From positions 6,592,272 to 6,656,271 of the forward strand of contig NC_059422.1 in assembly GCF_905220565.1 (NCBI RefSeq): a DNA stretch of 64,000 bases. Reading direction: 5' to 3'. Position numbers and translations under genes: made by a program. The DNA is from Melitaea cinxia (Eukaryota; Arthropoda; Insecta; Lepidoptera; Nymphalidae). Below, one piece after another: positions 11,301 to 20,241 of this stretch; positions within the stretch are counted from its first letter, which is position 1, and every line of letters begins with the position of its first letter. The notes beneath the pieces were generated by a model. That model was not told the DNA's origin and made no database searches. It saw only the letters and a list, made by a program, of their open reading frames with translations.

Positions 11301-12811
11301 AATCCCCACCTAAGCGATTACAACTTTATTGACAATTGTGAAATTTACCTTTGTATTCTAACGATATTATAGCCATTTTTTCATTCCTAAAAACAGGGAT
11401 AAAATGACATTTTCTACAAAATGAATCCTAGCTATATTCTACTAGCTATCCTACTTAATGAAAATTCGTGTTGGCATAGTATAAATTGTTGGTGTCGAAA
11501 TAATACATAAGATTATAAAATATATTTACCTGTGATAATATCACCATCAAATTCAAATTTCAATTTTCTTAACGGCACTTCAAGGTGCTCTGCACACTTG
11601 ATCATTGCTATTGATAATTTTTCACCTTTCTCAATGTACATAATAATAGGTTTCTTAGCTTTTTGACATTGAAACTTAATTTCAACGCCAGATTTGTTAA
11701 CGACATCCGTTTTAACATTTTCACTCTCATTTGTGACACCTCCATCAATAAATTTTGTTACGTTATAGTTTATTGAGTCAGGTGAATCGTCTGGACTTAG
11801 TATAATATCATTGTACATGAATACTAAGCAATTTTTTGGTATATTTTTCTTTTCAGAAAAGAAATCATAAATAACTTTGATTTTTTGGAACCTCCGGATA
11901 CTAAATTTGTGTATATTTATGCTCTGCCAACATACTTTTACCGATAACTCCTCATTTTCAACACTTTCATCATCCAAGTTATTCGATATAGAATCTTTCT
12001 TTGGAGGCAGGCTAAATATTGGTACATTTTCAAGATCATCATCATACTCATCTGTGTTACCAATACTATATGTAGGAATAATATTACTACTCCTAGAATT
12101 ACTTGTACTTTGATTTCTTGTAACTCGATTTCTCGATGAGTTTTTAGCTTTACCACGACCTTTAGTTGTGCCCCTGCCTCTATTTGACCCACGGCTTTTG
12201 GTTGCATTTCGGCCTCTACTTGTACTGCGGCCTCTACTTGTACTGCGGCCTCTACTTGTACTGCGGCCTCTTGGTGATTTTATACTTGTACGGCCACCTC
12301 TAGTTGAATTTTTACCACCTCTATTACTTCTTTTGTTTTGTATACTATCAGTTCTACTACTTTCATCATCAGTATCTATTAAGATAACATCGCTATTAGT
12401 CGACTCGTTTAGCAAAGATTTAGCTGTCTGACGCTTAGTTGATTTGCGTGTACCAATATTATGGCTATTTACGGGAAAGCTACAGTCTGTCAAATCGACA
12501 AATGCATCTACACTATCATCAACCTTATTCGTTATATCTTTGGAAACAATTGTACTAGACGCAGTTTTTGAAAATTTATCTGATCTCCGTCCACGTTTGC
12601 TAGGTATACATGTATCGACATTTTTTCTTTTCTTTTTCTCAATTTTACGTACACCTGTTTTAGTAATCGTGTTATTTGCTTCCTCAAATTCGTTTAATAC
12701 GACGCTATCATTCAACGATAATTTTACTTTGTCTTCGTAATAACTGAGTAATTTATCACGTTTTTTTATTATATCACCGTAAATATCGTCATCAGAATCA
12801 GACGAATACAT
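8328..12811 (-). CDS. SUMO-like-domain protein of the Rad60/Esc2/NIP45 (NFATC2IP) family; two exons
   Basis: Exon 1 is 12811-11530 and exon 2 is 8395-8328. The splice (donor GTAAAT, acceptor TTTTCAG) joins in phase 1 and gives 449 residues.
Order of features: an acidic N-terminus (SSDSDDD), a basic KKKRK stretch that may be an NLS, and SIM-like motifs FVDLTD and VILIDTDDE (about residue 142). A Ser/Arg/Gly-rich part (about 175-225) follows. SUMO-like domain 1 is at about 289-360 and SUMO-like domain 2 at about 375-449, ending ETLQNLEIEGGECIDVKIID.
The family acts in SUMO-linked genome maintenance in the nucleus; that role is inferred from the family. The start was set at the Met before YSSDSDDD. 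An in-frame Met 32 codons upstream (12907) is possible but its leader is not acidic. The 3.1-kb intron holds repeats. Confidence 0.8.
9038..9600 (+). repeat. Dispersed repeat D (CCGACTTCAATTACATCGAC family)
   Basis: The copy starts at GTGTTTGCTCGCAAAACG and contains ACCGACTTCAATTACATCG, GGTACACCCAGTAAAAAGTT and TTTCTCTGGGATCCCATCAT. Other copies lie at 16.5, 42.9, 50.8, 51.5, 54.0, 61.5 and 63.8 kb. It lies in the intron of the NIP45-like gene. Confidence 0.75.
9601..9780 (+). repeat. Dispersed repeat C, degenerate copy
   Basis: Contains CGCACTAGGCACTCAGATGG, GACGCCTGTAATACCACGAG and CCAGGAGCTCCGGTCACCTT, in the order seen in the better copies near 25.6 and 53.6 kb. Confidence 0.6.
11060..11125 (+). 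mobile_element. Tail fragment of SINE family A
   Basis: TGATCCTTCTCCTACACAG followed by GGCCTATGCCCAGTAGTGG and TACAGGCTGAA matches the 3' tail of family A. Confidence 0.6.
11279..11480 (+). repeat. Dispersed repeat shared with about 48.5-48.65 kb
   Basis: Blocks such as GAAATTTACCTTTGTATTCT, AACGATATTATAGCC and AAAACAGGGATAAAATGACA recur with small changes near 48555-48640. The type is unknown. Confidence 0.6.
11530..12811 (-). CDS. Exon 1 of the NIP45-like gene
   Basis: Codes for residues 1-427 and the first base of codon 428. It includes a tandem 18-base repeat (about 12215-12270) that makes the GRSTSR units. The exon ends ATTATCACAG before GTAAAT. Open reading continues only five codons into the intron. 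Confidence 0.8.
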
Positions 12812-13920
12812 TTTACTAAATAAATACTTTACCGGTAATAGGAGTTTTTGTAAACAATGACACTTCTGGATAAAGAATTTTACATTTGTATTTGTAAGTG
12901 AATTCAAAATTTGTTAAATATTTACTTTAAAACGGTTAATAATTTTGTTTATTTAATGATTTCCTTTTTATTTTATAATTTTTCATATCATGATATCAAG
13001 ACAAATATAGCAATGTGATTAAATTGAATCACAGATTAGTGTAATTTCTGACGTTAGATTAGACTGTGTTGCCTTTTTACATATCAACATTATCAAATAT
13101 CAATTTTTTTTTGGAGTTTATGGCCTGGTATCTAGACCTTTAAGCCAAATCAAATATCAACAATTCCCAGAATTTTTTCAGCTTAGGGCTTGGAATACCA
13201 TTTAAAAATTCGGTAACGTTAATTCGTCTCAACAGACATAACGTTATTTATGAAATAACGACACATTATACGTTTTTATTTTTTATTACACTATATTTTT
13301 TCCCGTGTTAACTCAATTAAAATTATATTTAACGTCAATTATTTATCCCGTTACCGTTAATTGCTATCGTTACCTATAAAGGTAACGAAATTATTACGCG
13401 ATTAAATGTGTAATTTAGGACCGTTTTCATTGATTTTTAGGTTTCTGTACCCAAAGGGTAAAATGGGTCCCTATTAATAAGACACTGTTCTATCTCATGT
13501 GATTTTTCATTGAAAAATTATTCTCACGTATTTATATTTTATTGTATTTTTTAAGAAGTTTTTTTTCAGTACGACATAAGTTTGTAAAACAAAGACATTA
13601 ATTATTTTCCTCTTTTTAATTTTGATGAGTCAAGGATTGAAAATTTAGTAAGTTATCGTTATGTTTGTTATTATTTATTATTATTTAGAATATTGTTTAT
13701 CATTCTATAAAGATTTTACGAATATTCGTCAATTAATTTCTTTTTAATGCCCTTTAAAGTGATAGATTCAGGGGGTTTTCACCAATAATAATAAAATTAA
13801 AAAAAAATCTAAAATAGGTAAACATGGATTTTTCAAAATATTTTTCTGTGATTGCCTATTCTGACAACCTCTTAAAGGGATCGTGACATATTACAAGTAC
13901 CTAACCCTGTACATAGCGAA
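12812..13920. other. Upstream region of the NIP45-like gene, AT-rich
   Basis: No further exon is supported. Near 13215-13400 there are several AACGTTA and GTTACC motifs on both strands, possibly a decayed palindromic element. No confident promoter element was found. Confidence 0.4.
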
Positions 13921-13924
13921 AATA

Positions 13925-14222
13925 TAATAAGCGGGTTCGATCCCCGCACATGACAAACATTTGTATTGGCTATACAGGTGTTTGCCGTGGTCTGGGTGTT
14001 TGTGCAGTCTTAGTGGGTCTCCCCACCGTGCCTCGGAGAGCACGTTAAGCCGTCGGTCCCGGTTGTTATCATGTACACCTGATAGCGATCGTTACTCATA
14101 GTAGGGAATATATCCACCAACCCGCTTTGGAGCAGCGTGGTGGATTAAGCTCTGATCCTTCTCCTACATGGGGAAAGAGGCCTATGCCCAGTAGTGGGAT
14201 ATTACAGGCTGAAGCGATAGTT
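13925..14222 (+). mobile_element. SINE family A, head-truncated
   Basis: It starts at the B-box region (GCGGGTTCGATCCCCGCAC) and runs through TTTGTATTGGCTATACAGG to the RTE-like tail GGCCTATGCCCAGTAGTGGG and GCTGAAGC. Confidence 0.75.
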
Positions 14223-14789
14223 AAATAGAAAAAAACATTGACTTTGTTTGATAGGTGCATAATTTTTTTTGTAATTTGGTCGTGGCACACGAGATAGGAA
14301 TGAAGTTCCTTAATTTATAATATTAATTTCATTAATTTCAAGTTCTATTTGAGGTATAAAGAAAATAATTATTCGGGTACCTATACATTTTTTATCATGA
14401 ATTTTTTATGGATAAAAAAAAACTACTTTACAAAATTGTATTAAGACTTTTATGTTATTAACAATGATTTATAAAAATATATAATAATGATCGAATGATA
14501 TAATAATAATAGGAAACTGCAATAATAATAATAACAGTCATCTCGTAGACTATATATTAGACACTGTATAGCAATCATACATAATTTTTTTTAATCGAAA
14601 ACCCTTTTTACTGTGTGTAATAAAATTTTAATAAATAAACAAATAAAATTAATTAAATTAAATACATTAAATGGTTATTATTACATACATATATATTATT
14701 TTATGAAATTCGCTGCGCTCGTTTCATAATAGTAACGAGTGTTTTAATACCCGTGTTATATGCAGTTGCATACACTACTTTATCTTCAC

Positions 14790-14921
14790 TAAAAAAAAAA
14801 AAAAAAAAAAAAAATTTAGCTATACCAGTCGGCTGTTACCTAGAACACAAGCATTAAGTTGCTTACTTTAGGGACAGACGACCGTGTGTGTATTGTGTAG
14901 ATATTTATTTATTTATTTAAT
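14790..14921 (+). mobile_element. SINE tail inserted in the micro-ORF repeat
   Basis: An A run, then ACGACCGTGTGTGTATTGTG and TATTTATTTATTTA. The same tail ends the SINE at about 52860-53115. Copy 2 of the host repeat (28.9 kb) reads straight through this point, which shows the insertion. Confidence 0.65.
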
Positions 14922-15015
14922 AATGCAATTAATCAAACAACAAGAGTAAAAGCTGACAATAGTTTATTTATAATAATTGTTCAAATTTTGGATGGTACAA
15001 TTCTGAAAGTTAATG

Positions 15016-15123
15016 TTAATTTTCATATAATTTTCTAGATTTTTCTGGCAAAAGATTGTGAGTTAATTTTGTTGCCAATTCTAGAATATCCGGAGGCGTA
15101 CAAATATCATCGTCGCTATCCAT
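15016..15123 (-). CDS. Repeat-borne micro-ORF of 35 residues, copy 1
   Basis: Starts MDSDDDICTPPDILELATKL and ends LLPEKSRKLYEN with a TAA stop. The identical frame is found at 29044-29151. It is probably the 5' end of a larger mobile-element gene whose remainder was deleted. No evidence shows that it is translated. Confidence 0.35.
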   Translation of the reverse strand: MDSDDDICTPPDILELATKLTHNLLPEKSRKLYEN

Positions 15124-15200
15124 TTTTAACTTTTAATTTATTAAATTAAATTCACGCGTACGTGTATTGTCACAGTGATTTTGCCGCCATTAAAATCTAA

Positions 15201-15229
15201 CCAATGAGAGCGCAGCTGCGCGCATGCGC
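15201..15229. promoter_or_regulatory. CCAAT box plus NRF1-type palindrome in the repeat
   Basis: CCAATGAG at 15201 and the palindrome GCGCATGCGC at 15220-15229 lie about 80-105 bases upstream of the minus-strand micro-ORF. The palindrome fits the core of the NRF1/Ewg site. Promoter activity is inference. Confidence 0.4.
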
Positions 15230-15388
15230 GCGATGTTATAATGAGATTTTACGATATCGATGTGGATATTATACCATCATGTGAAATTGCTTAAATTGAG
15301 TGTTTTGTTGTCTGCGCTATAACAGTAGTAATTATAAGTCAAGTATTGGAAACATAAGTAGAATGTTACAACATTAGTGTAGATAAAA

Positions 15389-16380
15389 TGACTATTGAAC
15401 CAGTCACTCGGCCAGTACTTTTATGAGCTCGCCATTAAACTAGTTCCCTATAATATTGATGTCAGCTAGTCTTTGGATTAAGAGCCGTCATTTTGAAGTT
15501 AGATAGGTTAGGGTTATTTTTTTTCTTGTAACGAAATTATGTCGATAAACGGTCTTATTTTGAGCTTAGATAATTTGACGGCCTTTAATCTAAAGGTTTA
15601 CCTTGATGTTTGAATTAAGGGTACGTAAATGACCATAGTACGGACGCGGAGCACGAAGAATTTCGTACATTGACCCTTCATCTTTTATCTTTGTCGTTCG
15701 CGTATAAACATATTGCCGTTGCGCTCACACAGGTGTAGTGACAGCCATATTCACAGGTTGTCAACCTTTTTACTTCTTTTTTTTACCAAATTAAGTCACA
15801 AGATTCATCGTTTTTCATTTTTAATTTAACTCAAAAGTTAACCTATATTTATAATTTATTTTTATAATTTATCCATTATATTAAATGCGAATGTGTGTTT
15901 ATTGGTGTCTTTTTTCACACAGCAACAGATCTAAGATTTTTTGCATATAGAAAGTATAGCCACCAAATTGTACAGTAGCACATTAGGCAACCGATATAAA
16001 AGCGACATTATAAAGCGAAATAATTTAACAATCCGATATTTGAAATAAAAGCTTTACATTAAACGTTGTATATATAACTGACAAATAAATAACGCCCGAT
16101 CTGATGTAATGATGCGTGTGCTGCGTCGGCTGTGCAAATATGTAATTTCTATGATAATCGCTGATTGTTTTAAAACTACCCTTTTTTATTAAAATTAAGT
16201 GACAGGCATTGAATTCTTCCTACATTCTTATGAGGTATTATTGGTTTGTTAGTAACTTGGGCATCAGTGATAGCCATTAATCCTAATTGAATAATTTTGA
16301 CTTTTTTATTTACTTATTTTTTTTTATTAGTAATAAAAAAGTTTGAAAGACGTAAAATGACACAAACTTAATGTAATTAT
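15389..16380. other. Gene-free AT-rich region
   Basis: No exon-like frame and no repeat with clear ends seen. Confidence 0.4.
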
Positions 16381-16386
16381 AAAATT

Positions 16387-16495
16387 CTATTTATAAACGT
16401 TTTAATACAGTTATCAAGAATAATAACAAAGGTGACAAAACATAGTGATTAAACTTTGACGATTGTGATTATATGTTCTAATTTTAATATGGAAG
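16387..16495 (+). promoter_or_regulatory. Candidate promoter and first exon (proximal) of the chitin-binding gene
   Basis: A TATTTATAAA box at about 16388 is followed by a leader and ATG GAA G (16489-16495) with the consensus donor GTGAGT. The phase is 1, as needed for the acceptor at 20141, giving Met-Glu-Ala-Ile-Leu-Leu. The leader has a short upstream ATG TTC TAA frame. With this exon, intron 1 is 3.6 kb and the NIP45-like gene would be a divergent neighbour instead of nested. Confidence 0.4.
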
Positions 16496-16522
16496 GTGAG
16501 TTTATACGAATGAACATAAAAT

Positions 16523-16820
16523 AATTGTGTTTGCTCGCAAACGAAAAAAAAAAAAACAGATTTCAATTACATCGACGAGTAATACAACGTAGATCGACGA
16601 AAAAATAGTCAAATAACTACGCGTTATCAAAGATTACTCAAAAAGTGGTTATCAGATCTCAATAAAATTTATATTTGACCACATGATCACACCAGATTCG
16701 ATTAAATTAAAAATTATCAAAATCGCTACACCCAGTAAAAAGTTATTGCGGATTTTCGAGAGTTTCCCTCGATTTCTTTGGGATCCCATCATCAGATCCT
16801 GGTTTCCCATTAAATCAAAA
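16523..16820 (+). repeat. Dispersed repeat D, 3'-truncated copy
   Basis: Begins TTGTGTTTGCTCGCAAACGA and follows the family through GATCCCATCATCAGATCCTG, then stops. Confidence 0.75.
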
Positions 16821-17579
16821 AAAAAAGTCTACTCAAGAAGACTACAAAAGCACTTTTTATTTTTTCATTTCATTTTGGTTCACAGGTAGTTATAATTTGA
16901 AACCATTTAAGTCTTTGACAAATTTATAATTAGGTAAATATAATTTTGAACCAAATATATTCTAGCTACTAAACATTTTTTTTTTAAATAAACTTTAAAA
17001 CACATTTTTTGCAAAAGAATAATTCTCCGAATTTTGGATTAATTTTAAAATTAAGAGAGAGGGAGAGAGAGTTGTGTGATTAATATTATCGATTTTTTAA
17101 TTAAAATATCATTGTCAATTCGATTGTGTAAGATTTGTAGCAATAGGTACACATGGGTATCTGTACAATGAAAAATATATGTGAAAAACAGAAGTTAATC
17201 GATATTACGATCGTATCTTTAAGGTTATCGTTACCCTTATCGTAGACGATGAAATCTAATTTGACGTAGTTAAACAGAATATACGCATTTAGTTTAAATA
17301 CAAGTCAGAATACCCCTATTCTGAGAATAGAGACACCAGGGACATAGGGACAGAATAGGGGAGGTTTATAAGGAATTACAGTTGCAGCGTAAACCGCATT
17401 GAACAGTAGTTAAAAAATCGTATAAAAAGTGAGGATGTTTTATTCTTATAATTTTTTATTATTTATTAAATTATTTAAACCACTCAGAAGTTCCATAGGG
17501 TCAGATTTTTTTTTTCGTAAAAACTATCTAGCAAACCGAGTTAAAAGATTGTTTTTTTTTTCTTTATAGATTTATTATC

Positions 17580-18085
17580 AATTAACGAACTGAAATAACG
17601 AAAGGTTTATTGTCAATGATACTACAGTTCTTAGGGATACATTTGGACTCAAAACTTCAGTGGAATTCCCATTTGTCATCCTTGAATAGTAGACTCAGCT
17701 CCGCAGCATTCGCAGTTAGAAAAGTACGACAACTGACCGACGTTGCAACTGCACGTTTAATATATTTTAGCTATTTCCACAGCGTTATGTCTTACGGCCT
17801 GTTACTATGGGGTAATGCTGCAGATATTGAGACTATATTTATCTTGCAAAAAAGGGCTATTCGCGTCATTTACGATCTTGGAGCTCAAGTACGGGATGTT
17901 TTTCAAAAGGTAGACATATTGACAATTGCGTCGCAGTATATTTATAACAATATTATGTATATTCACCAGAATATTCATTTTTTTTTAAATAAATAGTAAT
18001 AATCGCATTGTAAACACGAGAAGGAATAACAAAATGGTAACTCCAAGTTTCCAACTGCGCGTAGTAAACGTCTCCTTTCTGGGTT
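17580..18085 (+). mobile_element. 3' end of a Jockey/CR1-like LINE
   Basis: The frame at 17610-17996 reads LGIHLDSKLQWNSHLSSL, YFHSVMSYGLLLWGNAA and IFILQKRAIRVIYDLGAQ. These are hallmark motifs between the RT palm and the C-terminus of this LINE group. The protein is cut off upstream. It is the same family as the fragment at the left edge of the window. Confidence 0.8.
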
Positions 18086-18639
18086 ATGGTATTCGCATGT
18101 ATAATAAAATCCTACAATCAGTTTTGGAATTGTCTAAACATAAATTGAAAGTTTTTATTAAAAAAAAAAAAAAAAAATAATCACTCTATCAACTAAAGAA
18201 AAAAGCATCAAAATCTGTTGCATAGTTTTAAAGAAGCCTTACAGACAGCGGACTTTGTTTTATACTATGTAGTGATTGATTATTTTATTATATTTTTTAT
18301 TATAATTTTGTGACGAAAGACATAGAGTTAGGTCTGCTGTAAACTGTCGTCATTTTAAGCTTAGCCTCTCGTTGATATTATTGCCTGTGTGGAATTGTGT
18401 ATATTAGCAGCCTCGAATGGAGGTGTCGTAAAGAATCTTTGAATGTTTTCAATGCGTTGAGATGGTGAGTTATAAAGAAGATTCTAGACTGTACTTGATT
18501 GAAAACTCAAGGTGACTAAGGTAAATTAAGGCACATTGCCCTTAGTGTTGCGTTTGATAAGTCGTAGTAATTTTGTCGATTTTTGGAGGACGTTCTTTAT
18601 TTGTTATTCAATTAGGTATAATTGAGCTAGGTATACGAC

Positions 18640-18736
18640 GCGTTGGCACAATGTTCACAGCACTGGTTTGTGACTGTTTCGCTGGCGGTTGCGGGTTCGA
18701 TCCCCGCACATCACAAACATTTGTATTGGCCATACA
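18640..18736 (+). mobile_element. SINE family A, 5' half (tRNA head)
   Basis: The best preserved head: GCGTTGGCACAATGTTCAC (A-box region), then GGGTTCGATCCCCGCACAT (B-box), then TTTGTATTGGCCATACAG. The element continues at 19073 after a family B insertion. Confidence 0.8.
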
Positions 18737-19072
18737 GATGTGCTGTGTGGCTACGGCACTAAAGAATTTAGCCACCCCCTCTCTTCCCGTGGGTGTCGTA
18801 AGAGGCGACTAAGAGATAACAAGGTTCCACAACCACCTTAGAACTTAAGAAGCCGACCGATGGCGGGATAGCCATCCAACTGCTGGCTTTGAAATAAACA
18901 GGCCGAAGACGGGCAGCAGCTTCTTTGGTGCGACAAAGCCAGTACTGCGGTCACCAACCCGCCTGCCCAGCGTGGTGACTATGGGCAAAACACATGAGTT
19001 CACGTTATTTTTGACGTAAACTTGTGGAGGCCTATGTCCAGCAGTGGACTGTATAGGCTGTAATGATGATAC
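18737..19072 (+). mobile_element. RTE-tail repeat (family B) inserted in SINE A
   Basis: Runs from TGCTGTGTGGCTACGGC to GCTGTAATGATG. The host SINE is duplicated at the junctions (ATACAGATG on both sides), so this copy inserted after the SINE. Confidence 0.8.
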
Positions 19073-19270
19073 AGATGTTTGCCGTGGTCTGGGTGTTTGT
19101 GCAGTCCTTGTGGGTTTCTCAACCGTGCCTCGGAGAGTACGTTAAGCCGTCGGTTACGGTTGTTATCATGTACACCTGATAGCGATCGTTCTTTATAGGA
19201 GGGAATATATCCGCCAATTAGCCCGCATTGGAGCACCATGGATTTAGCTCTGATCATACACGGGTAAAGA
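19073..19270 (+). mobile_element. SINE family A, 3' half
   Basis: Continues the SINE with TTTGCCGTGGTCTGGGTG and GTTATCATGTACACCTGATA. The tail is degenerate (GTAAAGAGGCCATACGAATC). Confidence 0.75.
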
Positions 19271-19682
19271 GGCCATACGAATCAAGCTAAGCGGTTTCCG
19301 CTATATGTAATATTGTTTGTAATTCTTCCACTATTTTCGTTTATCTTATTTCTGGAAATATCCTTTATTGTCACCAAAAGTTCGGTCGCATCAGGGCGCT
19401 GTCAATTAAAAATATGCAAGCCCTCTTGCGCTGTTATATTATTTTACTTAAAAAATGCAACGGTGTCCTTAATGAAGTGATTGCAGATAGTGAATCGATG
19501 CCTGTAACAATAATCGTGATATGATGCCGAAAGGCGGTTTCTTTATTAAACATATCAAGATTATAAATCAAAAATATAATAATCATTTTTAATACGTTGT
19601 TCGATTGTTATAATTTCTTTGATGTTTCCATTATTTCTTTGTTGCATCTTTGCCATTCATTTTTTTCATGCCATTCATTTTT

Positions 19683-19917
19683 TTTTTGATCCAGGGGAAA
19701 TCCCTAACGGATACCCACGGCCCGGAGGAGCCGCGGATATGTCCGATTCATATGGACTAAAACCCCTGGGGTTTTCCTACTCTCGCCTGGGGCAGGACTA
19801 TGGGGTCACTGAGCACTTCCGTGATCCCGCCATTCGTGGCTATACATTGGGCTATGACGAATTAAGATACATCTTCGTTATAGCGTAAAATCTAGGCCTA
19901 CAGTCCTCCTAATGGAA
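19683..19917 (+). other. Unidentified GC-richer block with an open frame
   Basis: The frame reads IPNGYPRPGGAADMSDSYGL and ends in TAA after LRYIFVIA. Composition differs from its AT-rich flanks, and no splice signals bound it. It may be a fragment of a mobile-element gene. I do not recognise the protein. Confidence 0.3.
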
Positions 19918-20140
19918 CAATAAAACAATTTTTTTTCGAATCGAATCGCTTTCAAGTTAGCCAGTTCATTAGTGATTTTGATAGCATGGAATGGGTATTT
20001 TCTGAGGATCTTTTAACTTCTATTTAATATGTGGTAACCAAAAAAGTATGACTAAGAGAATGTACTGTGATAGACTGTAATAGGAAGAATCTATCACAGT
20101 ATATTATAGAATATTCTATTATCATATATTTTTTTTACAG

Positions 20141-20241
20141 CAATACTTCTGCCACTATTGTTCGCTGCGATCAGCACTGTTGCCGCCAGAAATTTGGAAA
20201 ACGTCGACCCCAACACATTGTCATGTGACCCTAAGGGACAA
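20141..20241 (+). CDS. Chitin-binding gene, exon with signal peptide
   Basis: Acceptor TTTTTTACAG, donor GTAAGT. Codes for most of the signal peptide and the first cysteine (LSCDPKGQ). Confidence 0.85.

Larger units (their letters stand above)
14701..15388 (-). mobile_element. Repeat with conserved micro-ORF, copy 1 (interrupted)
   Basis: This sequence is nearly identical to 28832-29416. It contains a hairpin-forming GAAATTCGCTGCGCTCGTTTC segment, a 35-codon micro-ORF on the minus strand and a GC-rich patch with a perfect GCGCATGCGC palindrome. A SINE tail with an A run (14790-14921) is inserted in it. The micro-ORF motif LLPEKSRKLYEN faintly recalls N-termini of Crypton-type tyrosine recombinases; that is a weak inference. 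Confidence 0.6.

Noticed and set aside
12812..12907. Upstream in-frame ATG extending the NIP45-like protein by 32 residues
   Set aside because: The extension is hydrophobic and Cys-containing, while the family begins with an acidic stretch, which follows the internal Met. It remains possible but is less likely.
19619..19888. Coding exon with IPNGYPRPGGAADMSDSYGL
   Set aside because: No splice signals fit it to the chitin-binding gene and no domain was recognised. The composition suggests a mobile-element fragment.
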